From Nitrospirota bacterium (GTDB taxonomy: Bacteria > UBA2233): a stretch of DNA of 13,789 nt. The number at the start of each line of letters is the position of its first letter. Positions within the stretch are counted from its first letter, which is position 1. The DNA lies in assembly GCA_011620345.1 (NCBI GenBank), contig WOZJ01000013.1:1-13789 (forward strand). Reading direction: 5' to 3'. The translations under genes were made by a program, and so were the position numbers. Under the pieces are notes generated by a model. That model worked only from the letters and a program-made list of their open reading frames with translations. It had not been told where the DNA came from and ran no database searches. This document shows positions 1 through 7,393 of the stretch, in pieces.

Positions 1-528
1 TGACTGGGCTAGGAGAGCTTCGGCGGACTCCTGCTGACGGGCCAGCTGTCCCCAGAGGTCCACTTCGTACCCCAGTACCCCGGACACGGAAAAGGGGTTT
101 GAGGTGACCGCACCCCCGCCGCCCCGTAACGAATCCCCCCCCTCGAGGACCCCCCCAGTCTGGTTGCCGTAGATGTCGGGGTAGCGCTCCCTGCTGGCCT
201 CGGCCTGGAGATCCAAGGTAGGGAGGCGGTTGGCCTTTGCCAGTCCGAGCCGGGCATGGGTTTCCCGGATGCGTGCGAGCTGTAGGCGGATATCGAGGTT
301 GTCCTTGAGGGTTCGCCCAATGAGGTATGCCAAAGAGGGGTCGTCAAAGAGGGCCCACCATTCCCGCCAGTCTTCCCACCTCTTAAGCTCGTCCGGGGTC
401 GCCGCGGCTTCCTTGGGCCATGAGTGGGGAAGCTCCATTTTGGGCTGCCGGTAATCGGGGCCCAGTTGGCACCCTAGGGAGATCATGAGGGAGCAGACCG
501 CGAAGGCTAACGGGTAGCGTCTATTCAT
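1..528 (-). CDS. NodT/OprM-type outer-membrane efflux lipoprotein, N-terminal part (truncated by window)
   Basis: Outer-membrane factor of operon B, the channel through which the adjacent RND pump would expel its substrate. Reading the minus strand from the ATG at 526-528 gives 176 in-frame codons with no stop down to base 1, so the C-terminal half or more lies outside the window. Residues 1-20 form a signal peptide ending ISLGC, with Cys20 as likely lipidation site (Leu is expected at -3, here Ser, so the lipobox is imperfect). After it come GPDYRQP, the WW..FDDPSL segment, an NLDIRLQLARI helix, ANRLPTLDL and GYEVDLWGQLARQ, all hallmarks of the NodT/OprM family. The start overlaps the RND stop by 8 bp (ATGAATAG), and an AAGGGGAAG Shine-Dalgarno-like stretch precedes it, so translational coupling is likely. 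Two poly-G tracts interrupt codons for a Gly-rich stretch. Family assignment is firm; drug specificity is unknown. Confidence 0.93.
   Translation of the reverse strand, partial: MNRRYPLAFAVCSLMISLGCQLGPDYRQPKMELPHSWPKEAAATPDELKRWEDWREWWALFDDPSLAYLIGRTLKDNLDIRLQLARIRETHARLGLAKANRLPTLDLQAEASRERYPDIYGNQTGGVLEGGDSLRGGGGAVTSNPFSVSGVLGYEVDLWGQLARQQESAEALLAQS
135..156 (-). repeat. Twin homopolymeric G tracts (G7 and G8) inside the OMF gene
   Basis: On the plus strand C135-142 (eight) and C150-156 (seven) are separated by seven bases; on the coding strand this reads G7, TCCTCGA, G8. The tracts encode part of a Gly-rich stretch (GGVLEGGD). Seen directly. In other bacteria such tracts in surface-protein genes can slip and switch the frame; that role here is inference. 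Confidence 0.9.
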
Positions 529-3500
529 CAGGCTTCCCCTTACCCCTAATGTTTTTCAGCCAGTCGGCGAAGTCTTCGACAAGCCTGAAGGCTAGGGGCA
601 CGAACACCAAGGCCAGCGAGCTGGCCAGGATCATGCCGCCGACGATGACGGTCCCTAGCTCCCTACGGCTGTTGGCCCCCGCGCCGCTGGCGAACAGCAA
701 GGGGAGGGTCCCGACGATGAACGTCAGGGCCGTCATCATGATGGCTCGAAACCGCTGGCGGGCGGCGGCGCTGGCGGCCTGGGAAGCCTTCATGCCCCCG
801 GACTTGTTCTGAGCGGCGAACTCGACGATCAGGATGGCGTTCTTGCTCGAAAGACCGATGAGGACCAAAATGCCGACCTGAAAGTAAATATCGTTGGGAA
901 CGCCCCGAAGAAGGGAGAAAATCACCGCCCCAAGGGCACCGAAGGGGACGGCGGAGGCCACGGCAAGCGGGAGGAGCCAGCGCTCGTACTGTGCCGCTAG
1001 GATCAAAAACACCATGACCAGCCCCAGAGCGAACGCCATACTCCCCGTCCCGCTGGCCACCTCTATCTGGTAGGCTTCTCCTATCCAGTCGACGAGCGTA
1101 GTCTTGATATCGAGGCTCGAGGCCCAGGCCTCCTTGATCGCGTCCTTGACCTGCCCCGTCGTGTAGCCGGGGGCGGGATCGGCCATGATCTTCGAGGCCG
1201 CATAGACGTTGAAGCGTTCGATGATGTCCGCCTCGGGGATGCGCTCTAGGGTAACCAGAGAGCTGAGCGGGACAAGCCCTCCATCCTGAGAGCGGACAAA
1301 GATACGCCTGAGGTCGTCGTGCTGGTCGCGGAAGGCTCCTTCGGCCTGGATGTTGACCTGCCAGGTACGACCCGAGAGGGTGAAGTCGTTGATGTAGAGG
1401 CTCCCGAAGGCGCTCTGCATGGCCTCGAATACCCTGTTGACCGGGATATTCATGGCTCTGGCCTTCTCCCTGTCGAGAGTGGCCTTGAACTTGGGAATGT
1501 TCGTATCCAAAGTGGCGCGGGCGTTAGTGACTTCGGGCCTGTTTTCGAGGGCTTCCATCAGTCTGTCCGCCATGCGCCTGACGTTTTGAGGGGAGGGGTC
1601 GCCCCGAACCTGGAGGTAACCCTCTACGCCGCCCGTCAAGGAGAGCCCTCGGATGGGTGGAGGAAGGAAAGAGACGATCTGGGCCTCGAGGAAATCCTGG
1701 TCCATGCCCGTAATCCGCTTGGCGAGCGAAAGGGCATCCTTCCCCTTGCCCTGCCGCTCGCCCCAGTCGCTCAAGTCCGCAAACCCGACTCCAGAGTTGG
1801 TCCTTAGGGAGGAGGCGATGATGTCGAACCCGGCGAACGCGGTGAATTGATCGATTTCCTCCATCTGGATCAAGCGCTCAGCGATCCTGTCCCGGACTTC
1901 CTCCGTTCTTCCGAGCGCCGAAGCGGCCGGAAGCTTGTAGGTGACCATCAAGGAGCCTTGGTCCTCCTGGGGGACCAGTCCGGATGGTAACCTGTTGAAC
2001 AAAAGAAAAATCCCCACAAGGACGACGGCGAACAAGGAAAGGCCCACGAAGGCATGAGCGATGAAGTAGTCTACACCCTTCATGAAAACCCTGGTGACGG
2101 CGTTCAAGCCCCGGTTAAAAAGCTGGAAGGGGCGGGCGATTTCGTGCCTCTGGCCGCCGAGCAACAGAGCGCACAGGGCCGGGGTCAGCGTCAGCGCCAC
2201 GACGCTCGAGAAGCAGACGGCGACCACGATCGTCACGGCGAACTGTCTGTAGAGGACTCCGCTCAGCCCACCCAAGAAGGCGACGGGGGAGAAGACGGCG
2301 ACGAGCACCATCGTGGTGGCGATGACCGCCCCGGCGACCTGGTTCATGGTCTCCACGGATGCGTCCCGGGCCCCGAAGCCCTGCTCACGCATCAGGCGGT
2401 CCACGTTCTCCATGACGAGAATGGCGTCGTCCACCACGATCCCGATGGCCAGGACGAGCCCGAAGAGGGTGAGCAGGTTGATGGAAAACCCGAGCGCGAG
2501 CATGCCGGCAAACGCCCCGATTAAGGATACCGGGATGGCGACGACAGGGATCAGCGTCGCTCGAACATGCTGAAGAAAGACAAAAGTGACGAGAACCACC
2601 AAGACGATGGCGATCAGGAGCGTAAGGAACACCTCGCGGATGGAGATTTTCACGAATTCGGTCGTGTCGTAGGGGATGGTGTATTTGAGCCCTTCGGGGA
2701 AGCGGCTTTCCATATCCTTAAGTGAGGCCATGACCGCATCGGCCGTGTTGAGGGCGTTCGCCCCGGGCTCGAGGTAGATACCCATGGGGACGGCAGACCT
2801 TGCGTTGTAGGTGGCCGAAAAGGCATAGCTCTTGGCGCCGAGCTCGGTGCGGGCCACATCGGACAGGCGCAGCGTCGCCCCTTTCCCGTCGGCCCTGAGG
2901 ATGATGTCGTCGAACTCCTTAGGGGATTTGAGCTGGCCCCTTGTGGTGAGGGCGTAGGTAAAGGCCTGCCCCTCGGGTGCGGGTGCCGCCCCGATTTGCC
3001 CGGCGGCAAAATTGACGTTCTGCTCCCGAATGGCCGAGGCGATGTCCGATGGGGTCAGGCGGTACTGGGCCATTTTTTCGGGATCCATCCACACGCGCAT
3101 CGAGTAGTCCTTGGAGCCGAACAAGGAAGCATCGCCCACGCCGGGCAGGCGCACGAGCTCGTCGACCACGTTCAAGAGGGCATAGTTGCTGATGTAAACC
3201 GAGTCGTGCTCCTTGCGCTCGGAATACAGGACGATAACCATCAAGATGTCCGTCGATAGCGCCTGAACCCTGATCCCTTGCTCCCTGGTGGCTGCGGGCA
3301 ACCTGGGCAGGGCCGCCTGGACCCGGTTGTTGACGTTGATCGAGGCCTGGTCGGGATCCGTGCCGATCTCGAACGATACCCGAATGCGAAGGGAGCCGGC
3401 GTCCGTGCTGACGGATTCCATGTAGATCATGTCCTCGACCCCGTTGATTTCCTGCTCGAGGGGGGCGGCGACGGATTCGGCCATAACCTTGGCGCTTGCT

Positions 3501-3652
3501 CCGGGGTAGGTGGCCGTCACGACGACCTGGGGCGGGACGACATCGGGGTATTGCGCGACCGGCAGGGCAAAGAGTGCCACCAGTCCCGCGATGATGATGA
3601 CGATGGAGATGACCGAGGAAAAGATGGGGCGGTCGATGAAGAACTGAAACAT
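521..3652 (-). CDS. RND multidrug efflux permease, HAE1 family (AcrB/MexB type)
   Basis: Inner-membrane, proton-driven pump subunit of operon B, expected to work as a trimer and pass hydrophobic or amphiphilic compounds through the adaptor to the outer-membrane channel. The 1043 residues match the usual AcrB length (about 1050). It begins MFQFFIDRPIFSSVISI and keeps the family signature AQYPDVVPPQVVVTATYPGA. TM1 is about residues 10-30, then a large periplasmic loop. TM4 carries the proton-relay pair Asp408-Asp409 (GIVVDDAILVMENV). TM7 is near 535-553, with a second periplasmic loop to about 870. Lys937 (GLSSKNAILIVEFA) and Arg969 match the AcrB Lys940 and Arg971 relay residues, so the pump looks intact. 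The ATG at 3650-3652 overlaps the adaptor stop by one base (TGATG), and the stop overlaps the next gene's start by 8 bp, which supports one transcript. Actual substrates cannot be inferred. Confidence 0.97.
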   Translation of the reverse strand: MFQFFIDRPIFSSVISIVIIIAGLVALFALPVAQYPDVVPPQVVVTATYPGASAKVMAESVAAPLEQEINGVEDMIYMESVSTDAGSLRIRVSFEIGTDPDQASINVNNRVQAALPRLPAATREQGIRVQALSTDILMVIVLYSERKEHDSVYISNYALLNVVDELVRLPGVGDASLFGSKDYSMRVWMDPEKMAQYRLTPSDIASAIREQNVNFAAGQIGAAPAPEGQAFTYALTTRGQLKSPKEFDDIILRADGKGATLRLSDVARTELGAKSYAFSATYNARSAVPMGIYLEPGANALNTADAVMASLKDMESRFPEGLKYTIPYDTTEFVKISIREVFLTLLIAIVLVVLVTFVFLQHVRATLIPVVAIPVSLIGAFAGMLALGFSINLLTLFGLVLAIGIVVDDAILVMENVDRLMREQGFGARDASVETMNQVAGAVIATTMVLVAVFSPVAFLGGLSGVLYRQFAVTIVVAVCFSSVVALTLTPALCALLLGGQRHEIARPFQLFNRGLNAVTRVFMKGVDYFIAHAFVGLSLFAVVLVGIFLLFNRLPSGLVPQEDQGSLMVTYKLPAASALGRTEEVRDRIAERLIQMEEIDQFTAFAGFDIIASSLRTNSGVGFADLSDWGERQGKGKDALSLAKRITGMDQDFLEAQIVSFLPPPIRGLSLTGGVEGYLQVRGDPSPQNVRRMADRLMEALENRPEVTNARATLDTNIPKFKATLDREKARAMNIPVNRVFEAMQSAFGSLYINDFTLSGRTWQVNIQAEGAFRDQHDDLRRIFVRSQDGGLVPLSSLVTLERIPEADIIERFNVYAASKIMADPAPGYTTGQVKDAIKEAWASSLDIKTTLVDWIGEAYQIEVASGTGSMAFALGLVMVFLILAAQYERWLLPLAVASAVPFGALGAVIFSLLRGVPNDIYFQVGILVLIGLSSKNAILIVEFAAQNKSGGMKASQAASAAARQRFRAIMMTALTFIVGTLPLLFASGAGANSRRELGTVIVGGMILASSLALVFVPLAFRLVEDFADWLKNIRGKGKPDE

Positions 3653-4875
3653 CAGGCCGCGCTTTCTTCGGGGGTTACGATGGCCACGGGAGTGCCGTCT
3701 TTGAGGTTCACATGCCCGTTGACCACGAGCCGGTTTCCTGGGGAAAGCCCCTCGAGAATCACCTGCCGGCCTTCGACGATGACTCCTAGACGCACGGGAG
3801 TCAAACGCGCCTTCCCGTCACTGTCGATCACGAAGACCGCGGGGCCCTTCGGGGTCTGGACGATGGCAGCCTCGGGAACCGCCACAACGTCCCTGAACGA
3901 CTCGAGGGCGACATGGACACGGACGAACTGACCCGGGATGAGCCCGCTTTGGGGGTTGGGGAAGACGGCGCGGAGCGTGACGGTTCCGGTTTCGATATCG
4001 ATCGTGCTTTCGGTGAAATCCACCGTACCCGTTACGGGATACGGCCGGCCGTCGGGAAGGGTGAGCCTGGCCTCGCGTAGGATGGGCTCTTTGCCCTCGG
4101 CTCTCCTTTTGGTGGGCGGGGCCTGCTCGAGGAAGGCGGCGTCGTCCTCGGGCAGGGCAAAGCGCACGTGGGCGGGGTCGTGCTGGACGATCGTCGTCAA
4201 AAGCGTTCCGTACTGTACGAGATTTCCCTCGGAAAAGGCCTCGAGACTCGTGATTCCGCTTACGGGAGCCTTGACGTGGGCGTATTCGAGGTTAAGCTCG
4301 GCCCTGTTGAGCTCGGCCCTGGCCATATCGAAGCGGGCCTGCCCCGCCTCGAGGGCCGAAAGGGCGTTGTCCCGTTCCCGCTCGCTCGCGGCCTTCTTGG
4401 CGAACATCCGCGAGACCCGGCGCCATTCCCTCTTGGCGTTGTTCAAGTTGGCCCTGGCGTCCTCGAGGTTGGCCTTCGCCTGGTTCAGGGCGATGACGAA
4501 GGGCCTTCGGTCGATGACGAAGAGGGGCTTGTCCTGCTCGACGACCTCACCCTCCGTGTACAGGCGCTTCTCGATGACCCCCTCGACACGGGCCCTGACC
4601 TCGACTTCCCGCACGCCATAGACCCGGCCAGGATAGTCCCGCTCGAGGACGAGGTCCTCTTTTTTGAGGACGCTGACCTCGACGGGTAAGCGCCTTGGTG
4701 GAGCTGGACTCTTATCGCCGCCGCAGCCAACGAGCGCCAAAAGGATGACGACGGCGGGCAAGGCTGCCCACATTCCGGGATACGGTTTCCGACCCCGAAG
4801 GGCTTCGAGCGTAAGCTTGAGCCGATTTTTATGCCTTGAAGGCTTTACTCGTCGGAAGATTTTTATCATTCCCAT
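3652..4875 (-). CDS. RND periplasmic adaptor (membrane fusion protein), AcrA/MexA type lipoprotein
   Basis: Links the operon B RND permease to its outer-membrane channel. In the 407-residue reading, a hydrophobic segment ends LALVGC with Cys51 as lipidation site. The first lipoyl-like half is about 90-125 (VEVRARVEGVIEKRLYTEGE), an Ala/Glu/Arg-rich coiled-coil hairpin about 126-199, the second lipoyl half about 200-232 (VKAPVSGIT), then the beta-barrel and membrane-proximal domains. The N-terminal region before the hydrophobic core is unusually long and basic. ATG 4871-4873 region (4873-4875) has an AAAAGAAAG stretch just upstream. A later ATG at 4771-4773 would give a compact 17-residue lipoprotein signal but lacks a convincing Shine-Dalgarno, so the start is uncertain. 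It lies 28 bp after tetR; that gap holds a small inverted repeat, TCGAT-GA-ATCGA (4885-4896). Its stop shares one base with the RND start. Confidence 0.95.
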   Translation of the reverse strand: MGMIKIFRRVKPSRHKNRLKLTLEALRGRKPYPGMWAALPAVVILLALVGCGGDKSPAPPRRLPVEVSVLKKEDLVLERDYPGRVYGVREVEVRARVEGVIEKRLYTEGEVVEQDKPLFVIDRRPFVIALNQAKANLEDARANLNNAKREWRRVSRMFAKKAASERERDNALSALEAGQARFDMARAELNRAELNLEYAHVKAPVSGITSLEAFSEGNLVQYGTLLTTIVQHDPAHVRFALPEDDAAFLEQAPPTKRRAEGKEPILREARLTLPDGRPYPVTGTVDFTESTIDIETGTVTLRAVFPNPQSGLIPGQFVRVHVALESFRDVVAVPEAAIVQTPKGPAVFVIDSDGKARLTPVRLGVIVEGRQVILEGLSPGNRLVVNGHVNLKDGTPVAIVTPEESAA

Positions 4876-4903
4876 TCTTTCTTTTCGATGAATCGAGCGA
4901 ATG

Positions 4904-5515
4904 CTAGACAGGAGTTTTCGAAAGGATGCCGTTCAGGACGATGGTCAGCTGATCCTCGAGCCGACTTTCCAAAGAAACCCGGCTGGCCGTGATGTGGCGG
5001 ATGACAATGGCTCCGTAAAGCAGCTCGCCCAACGTCTCCAGGATGATTTCAGGAGAGAACGGCCTGAGTTTGCCCTGCTTCAACAAGGTTTCGATCAAAG
5101 AAAGCCATCTTTGGCTCCTTGTGTCCTTGTATAGGAAGTAGGTAGGCTTAGCGAGGTCGCGGAATTCCACCCTTTCTTGGAGGAAGAGCTCCACGATGTC
5201 CGGCTTGGCGTCGAAAAAGCGCAGGTAAGCCTTGATCGCCGCTTTGAGTTGTTCGAGAAGATCCTCGATCCCTTCCGTTTCACGGTCTACGGCATCTATC
5301 AGGCTTTCTACGGAATGTCTCACGGTGGAGAAGAAAAGGGCTTCTTTCGTGGGAAAAATCCGGTAAACCGTTCCCTTTCCGACGTGGGCTCGATCGGCGA
5401 TATCCTGCACCCTTGTCCTGCGGTAGCCTAATTCGGCAAACACGGCCGTTGCCGCCTCTAGGATCTGGGCTTCCCGTTTGATCGAGGGCTTAAGCGTTGG
5501 ATGTATTTGGGGCAT
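4904..5515 (-). CDS. TetR/AcrR-family transcriptional repressor, first gene of operon B
   Basis: Probable local repressor of the tetR-adaptor-RND-OMF operon, released by a pump substrate. The 203 residues fit the family (about 190-220). The N-terminal DNA-binding domain is clear: ILEAATAVFAELGYRRT (about 18-34), then a helix-turn-helix at about 36-55 (VQDIADRAHVGKGTVYRIF) and the TKEALFF helix. The rest is an all-helical ligand-binding and dimerisation domain of unrecognised specificity. The gene is co-directional with the pump genes, 28 bp upstream of the adaptor, rather than divergent as in acrR-acrAB. Autoregulation is therefore expected. A palindrome suited to a TetR dimer sits 64 bp upstream of its start. 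No Shine-Dalgarno precedes the ATG (CCTATCCCGC), so translation may be weak or the start non-standard; no better start is visible in frame nearby. Confidence 0.95.
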   Translation of the reverse strand: MPQIHPTLKPSIKREAQILEAATAVFAELGYRRTRVQDIADRAHVGKGTVYRIFPTKEALFFSTVRHSVESLIDAVDRETEGIEDLLEQLKAAIKAYLRFFDAKPDIVELFLQERVEFRDLAKPTYFLYKDTRSQRWLSLIETLLKQGKLRPFSPEIILETLGELLYGAIVIRHITASRVSLESRLEDQLTIVLNGILSKTPV

Positions 5516-5578
5516 GCGGGATAGGGTTAGAATAGGGCGTATAAAAAGGCACGGCTTCTTCTGTTTTTTTTAAGATGC

Positions 5579-5596
5579 GGACGGACCGGTCAGTCC
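5579..5596. promoter_or_regulatory. Candidate TetR operator, 18-bp palindrome GGACnGACCGGTCnGTCC
   Basis: The plus strand reads GGACGGACCGGTCAGTCC; 16 of 18 positions are symmetric about 5587/5588, with only the 5583/5592 pair mismatched. It contains nested GAC/GTC half-sites around a GACCGGTC core, an arrangement common in TetR-family operators. It lies 64 bp upstream of the tetR ATG and downstream of the -10 of the candidate promoter, a position that would block transcription. The symmetry is seen; binding by this TetR is inferred. Confidence 0.65.
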
Positions 5597-5597
5597 A

Positions 5598-5609
5598 TAG
5601 GGTACCCTA
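5598..5609. promoter_or_regulatory. Perfect 12-bp palindrome TAGGGTACCCTA next to the TetR operator
   Basis: All 12 positions are symmetric. One base separates it from the 18-bp palindrome, and it overlaps the -10 of the candidate tetR promoter. Its sequence differs from the 18-mer, so it is not simply a second copy. It could be a site for another regulator, part of an extended operator, or chance. Confidence 0.4.
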
Positions 5610-5627
5610 CAGCGGCTCCTCATGCAA
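5599..5627 (-). promoter_or_regulatory. Candidate sigma70-like promoter of the tetR-pump operon
   Basis: On the minus strand TTGCAT (plus 5622-5627) is followed after 17 bp by TACCCT (plus 5599-5604). Both hexamers are only partial matches to consensus (3/6 each). The case rests on correct spacing and on the overlap with the two palindromes. Alternatives nearer the gene are TATACG and TATTCT, which have no good -35. Nothing in the rest of the 188-bp gap (5516-5703) is convincing; GC-rich inverted repeats at 5645-5670 lack a T-run and are not a clear terminator for the MFS gene. Confidence 0.3.
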
Positions 5628-5703
5628 GCGATAACCGCAGCAAGCCGCCCGCAGGTCCGGGAATGGCGGGATGTTTGCCCCTGGAGCCTCGGAAAGATGC
5701 TCG

Positions 5704-7266
5704 TCATGGCCGGTTTCTTTTGCGCGGGTTCCGAATCAGGAAAAAGAACGGTGCGCTTACCAAAAACAGCGCGCTGAACAGCCAGAAAATGTCGGCGTAG
5801 GCCATCATCTGCGCGTTGGCGTTGAGCTGGGCGTTCATGACGGCCAAGGCCATATCTTGGAGGTGGTAAGGGTCGAGCGTGTAGAGAAGCTGGGAAGGGG
5901 GCATGCCGGTCGAACCCGCACCGTAGGGCAGAAGATGAGCGATCGTTCCCCATCGCTCCCGAAAGATCGGAGAGAATTGGCTTAGGTGCTCGATCAAGAC
6001 GGAGCGGTGGAACTGCGTCCTGCGTTCAGAAAGCGTGCTCACGAGCGCGTAACCCGTCGAGCCTCCGAACTGTCGAATGAGGTTGTAGATTCCCGAGGCC
6101 TGGACAAGGTCCTTTGGGTTGACGGCAGAGAGCGTGAGTGTCGTAAGCGAGCTCCAGACGGCCGCGTTCCCCAACCCCCAGACGATGAGCGGCCAGAACA
6201 CCTCGGAAATCCCCGAATCCAGGCTCAAGTTTTTGAGCATGAGCCCCGAGGCCGCCATAATAACAAACCCGACCGCGCTCGTAATCCTCGGATCGACCAG
6301 GTTGTAAAGCCTCCCTGTCGCCGGCAGCACAAGGAACATGATAAGCGCTCTAGGCAACACGGCCAGCCCGGCGTGCGTGGCGTCAAACCCCAAAAGCTCC
6401 TGGGTCCAGACTGGGATTACGAAGTTGTTGGCGTACAGGCATACCATCAGGACCGTGCCCATGGCCGTGCCCATGCTGAACGAGAAGTTTTTCATCACCC
6501 TAAGCTCGACGGCGGGCGATTTGGCCTTGAGCTCCCAGTAGATGAACCCAAAAAGGCTAAGGACCCCCAGGATCCCGAAGCGGTAGGTCAGGGCCGAGTT
6601 GAACCAATCCCAGCGCTGACCACGCTCGAGGACAAGATCGAGGCAAGACAGCGCCACGGCCAAGAGCCCGATTCCTAAAAAATCCGTCCTTGCCCGGACG
6701 CGCTTTTTAGGGTCGTCCGCGGGCAGGGTCATGGGGACCAAAAGAAGCGTGGCAATGCCGATCGGGATGTTGATCAGGTAGATCCAGGGCCATCCGTAAT
6801 TGTCCGTGATCCAGCCGCCCAAAACCGGGCCGATCGCCGGTCCCGCCATGGCCGCCATTCCGAAAATGGCCATCGCGAAGCCTTGCTCTCCCGGGGGAAA
6901 GACCTCCATCATGAACGCCTGGGCCGTCGGGATCAACACGCCCCCGCCAAAGCCTTGGAGCGCTCGAAAGGCGATCATTTCGGGCAGTGTCCTCGCCATT
7001 CCGCACAGTCCAGAGGCTAGCGTGAACACCATTACGGCGCTGAAATAGAACCTGCGCCTGCCAAAGCGCTGCGAAAAAAAATAAATGAGAGGCATGACGA
7101 TGACGTTGGCCACCATGTAGGAGATGGCGACCCAGGTGATCTCGTCGATCCCGACGCCCAGCCCGCCCGCCATGTGCGGCATGGCGACGTTTACGATGGA
7201 AGTATCGATGACGGCCATCAGGGCGCCCAAAAGGACGGTCATCGACACGAGCCATTTGGCCGGCAT
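5704..7266 (-). CDS. DHA2-family (EmrB/QacA type) MFS drug exporter, 14 TM
   Basis: Proton-antiport exporter of the inner membrane. The 520 residues fit the 14-helix DHA2 family (EmrB about 512). TM1 carries Asp21 in the typical IDTSIVNVAMP. Motif A is the FFSQRFGRRRF loop at about 63-73; motif B is RALQGFGGG with Arg101; the antiporter motif C is GMAAMAGPAIGPVLGG at about 136-151, followed by the family's YLINIPIG. The protein ends with a basic tail (RNPRKRNRP). The ATG at 7264-7266 is fixed by an AGGAGG Shine-Dalgarno 6 nt upstream. It lies 127 bp after the RND gene of operon A and has its own candidate promoter, so it may be transcribed separately. No EmrA-type adaptor accompanies it, which is unusual for EmrB-like members but not for QacA-like ones. 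Substrate unknown. Confidence 0.95.
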   Translation of the reverse strand: MPAKWLVSMTVLLGALMAVIDTSIVNVAMPHMAGGLGVGIDEITWVAISYMVANVIVMPLIYFFSQRFGRRRFYFSAVMVFTLASGLCGMARTLPEMIAFRALQGFGGGVLIPTAQAFMMEVFPPGEQGFAMAIFGMAAMAGPAIGPVLGGWITDNYGWPWIYLINIPIGIATLLLVPMTLPADDPKKRVRARTDFLGIGLLAVALSCLDLVLERGQRWDWFNSALTYRFGILGVLSLFGFIYWELKAKSPAVELRVMKNFSFSMGTAMGTVLMVCLYANNFVIPVWTQELLGFDATHAGLAVLPRALIMFLVLPATGRLYNLVDPRITSAVGFVIMAASGLMLKNLSLDSGISEVFWPLIVWGLGNAAVWSSLTTLTLSAVNPKDLVQASGIYNLIRQFGGSTGYALVSTLSERRTQFHRSVLIEHLSQFSPIFRERWGTIAHLLPYGAGSTGMPPSQLLYTLDPYHLQDMALAVMNAQLNANAQMMAYADIFWLFSALFLVSAPFFFLIRNPRKRNRP

Positions 7267-7272
7267 GGACTT

Positions 7273-7278
7273 CCTCCT
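7273..7278 (-). promoter_or_regulatory. Strong Shine-Dalgarno (AGGAGG) of the MFS gene
   Basis: AGGAGG on the minus strand with a 6-nt spacer to the ATG at 7264-7266. It is the best ribosome binding site in the window and decides the MFS start. Confidence 0.85.
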
Positions 7279-7309
7279 TGGAGAGCCGATTCAGAAAACG
7301 CGGTCGGTA

Positions 7310-7327
7310 AGCCCTTGGCATAGGGCT
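7310..7327 (-). other. Hairpin in the MFS leader (AGCCCT / AGGGCT)
   Basis: A 6-bp perfect stem with a 6-nt loop (ATGCCA) lies between the candidate MFS promoter and its Shine-Dalgarno. No U-run follows, so it is not a standard terminator of the RND gene. It could be a leader structure or a protein site; function unknown. Confidence 0.4.
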
Positions 7328-7356
7328 AAGAAGAAAGGTCTCTATCTACGGTATAG

Positions 7357-7384
7357 CATATAGAATAAACTGGTAGGTTGGCAA
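7357..7384 (-). promoter_or_regulatory. Candidate sigma70-like promoter of the MFS gene
   Basis: On the minus strand TTGCCA (plus 7379-7384, 5/6 to TTGACA), a 16-bp spacer, then TATATG (plus 7357-7362, 4/6). TATGCT two bases further on is an alternative -10 with an 18-bp spacer. The AT-rich patch stands out in this GC-rich window. It starts just after the RND stop and would give a leader of about 85 nt. Confidence 0.5.
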
Positions 7385-7393
7385 ACGGGGCCG

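Noticed and set aside
3278-4621. Long plus-strand open frames opposite the RND and adaptor genes (217 and 227 codons)
   Set aside because: They are antisense shadows of well-supported genes, with low-complexity charged or Ser/Arg-rich translations and no recognisable domain.
5564-5571. T8 run on the plus strand as the tail of a plus-strand terminator
   Set aside because: No hairpin stem precedes it and no plus-strand gene ends there; it is an A8 run in the tetR leader or promoter region.
5645-5670. GC-rich inverted repeats (CCGCC/GGCGG, CCCGC/GCGGG) after the MFS stop as a terminator
   Set aside because: Stems are only 5 bp with long loops and no T-run follows on the minus strand.
5986-6678. 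230-codon plus-strand frame opposite the MFS gene
   Set aside because: Antisense shadow; its translation is Arg/Glu/Pro-rich without hydrophobic core or motif, while the minus frame has all MFS motifs.
6707-7321. 204-codon minus-strand frame overlapping the MFS gene in another phase
   Set aside because: His/Arg-rich translation with no membrane segments; out-of-frame shadow.
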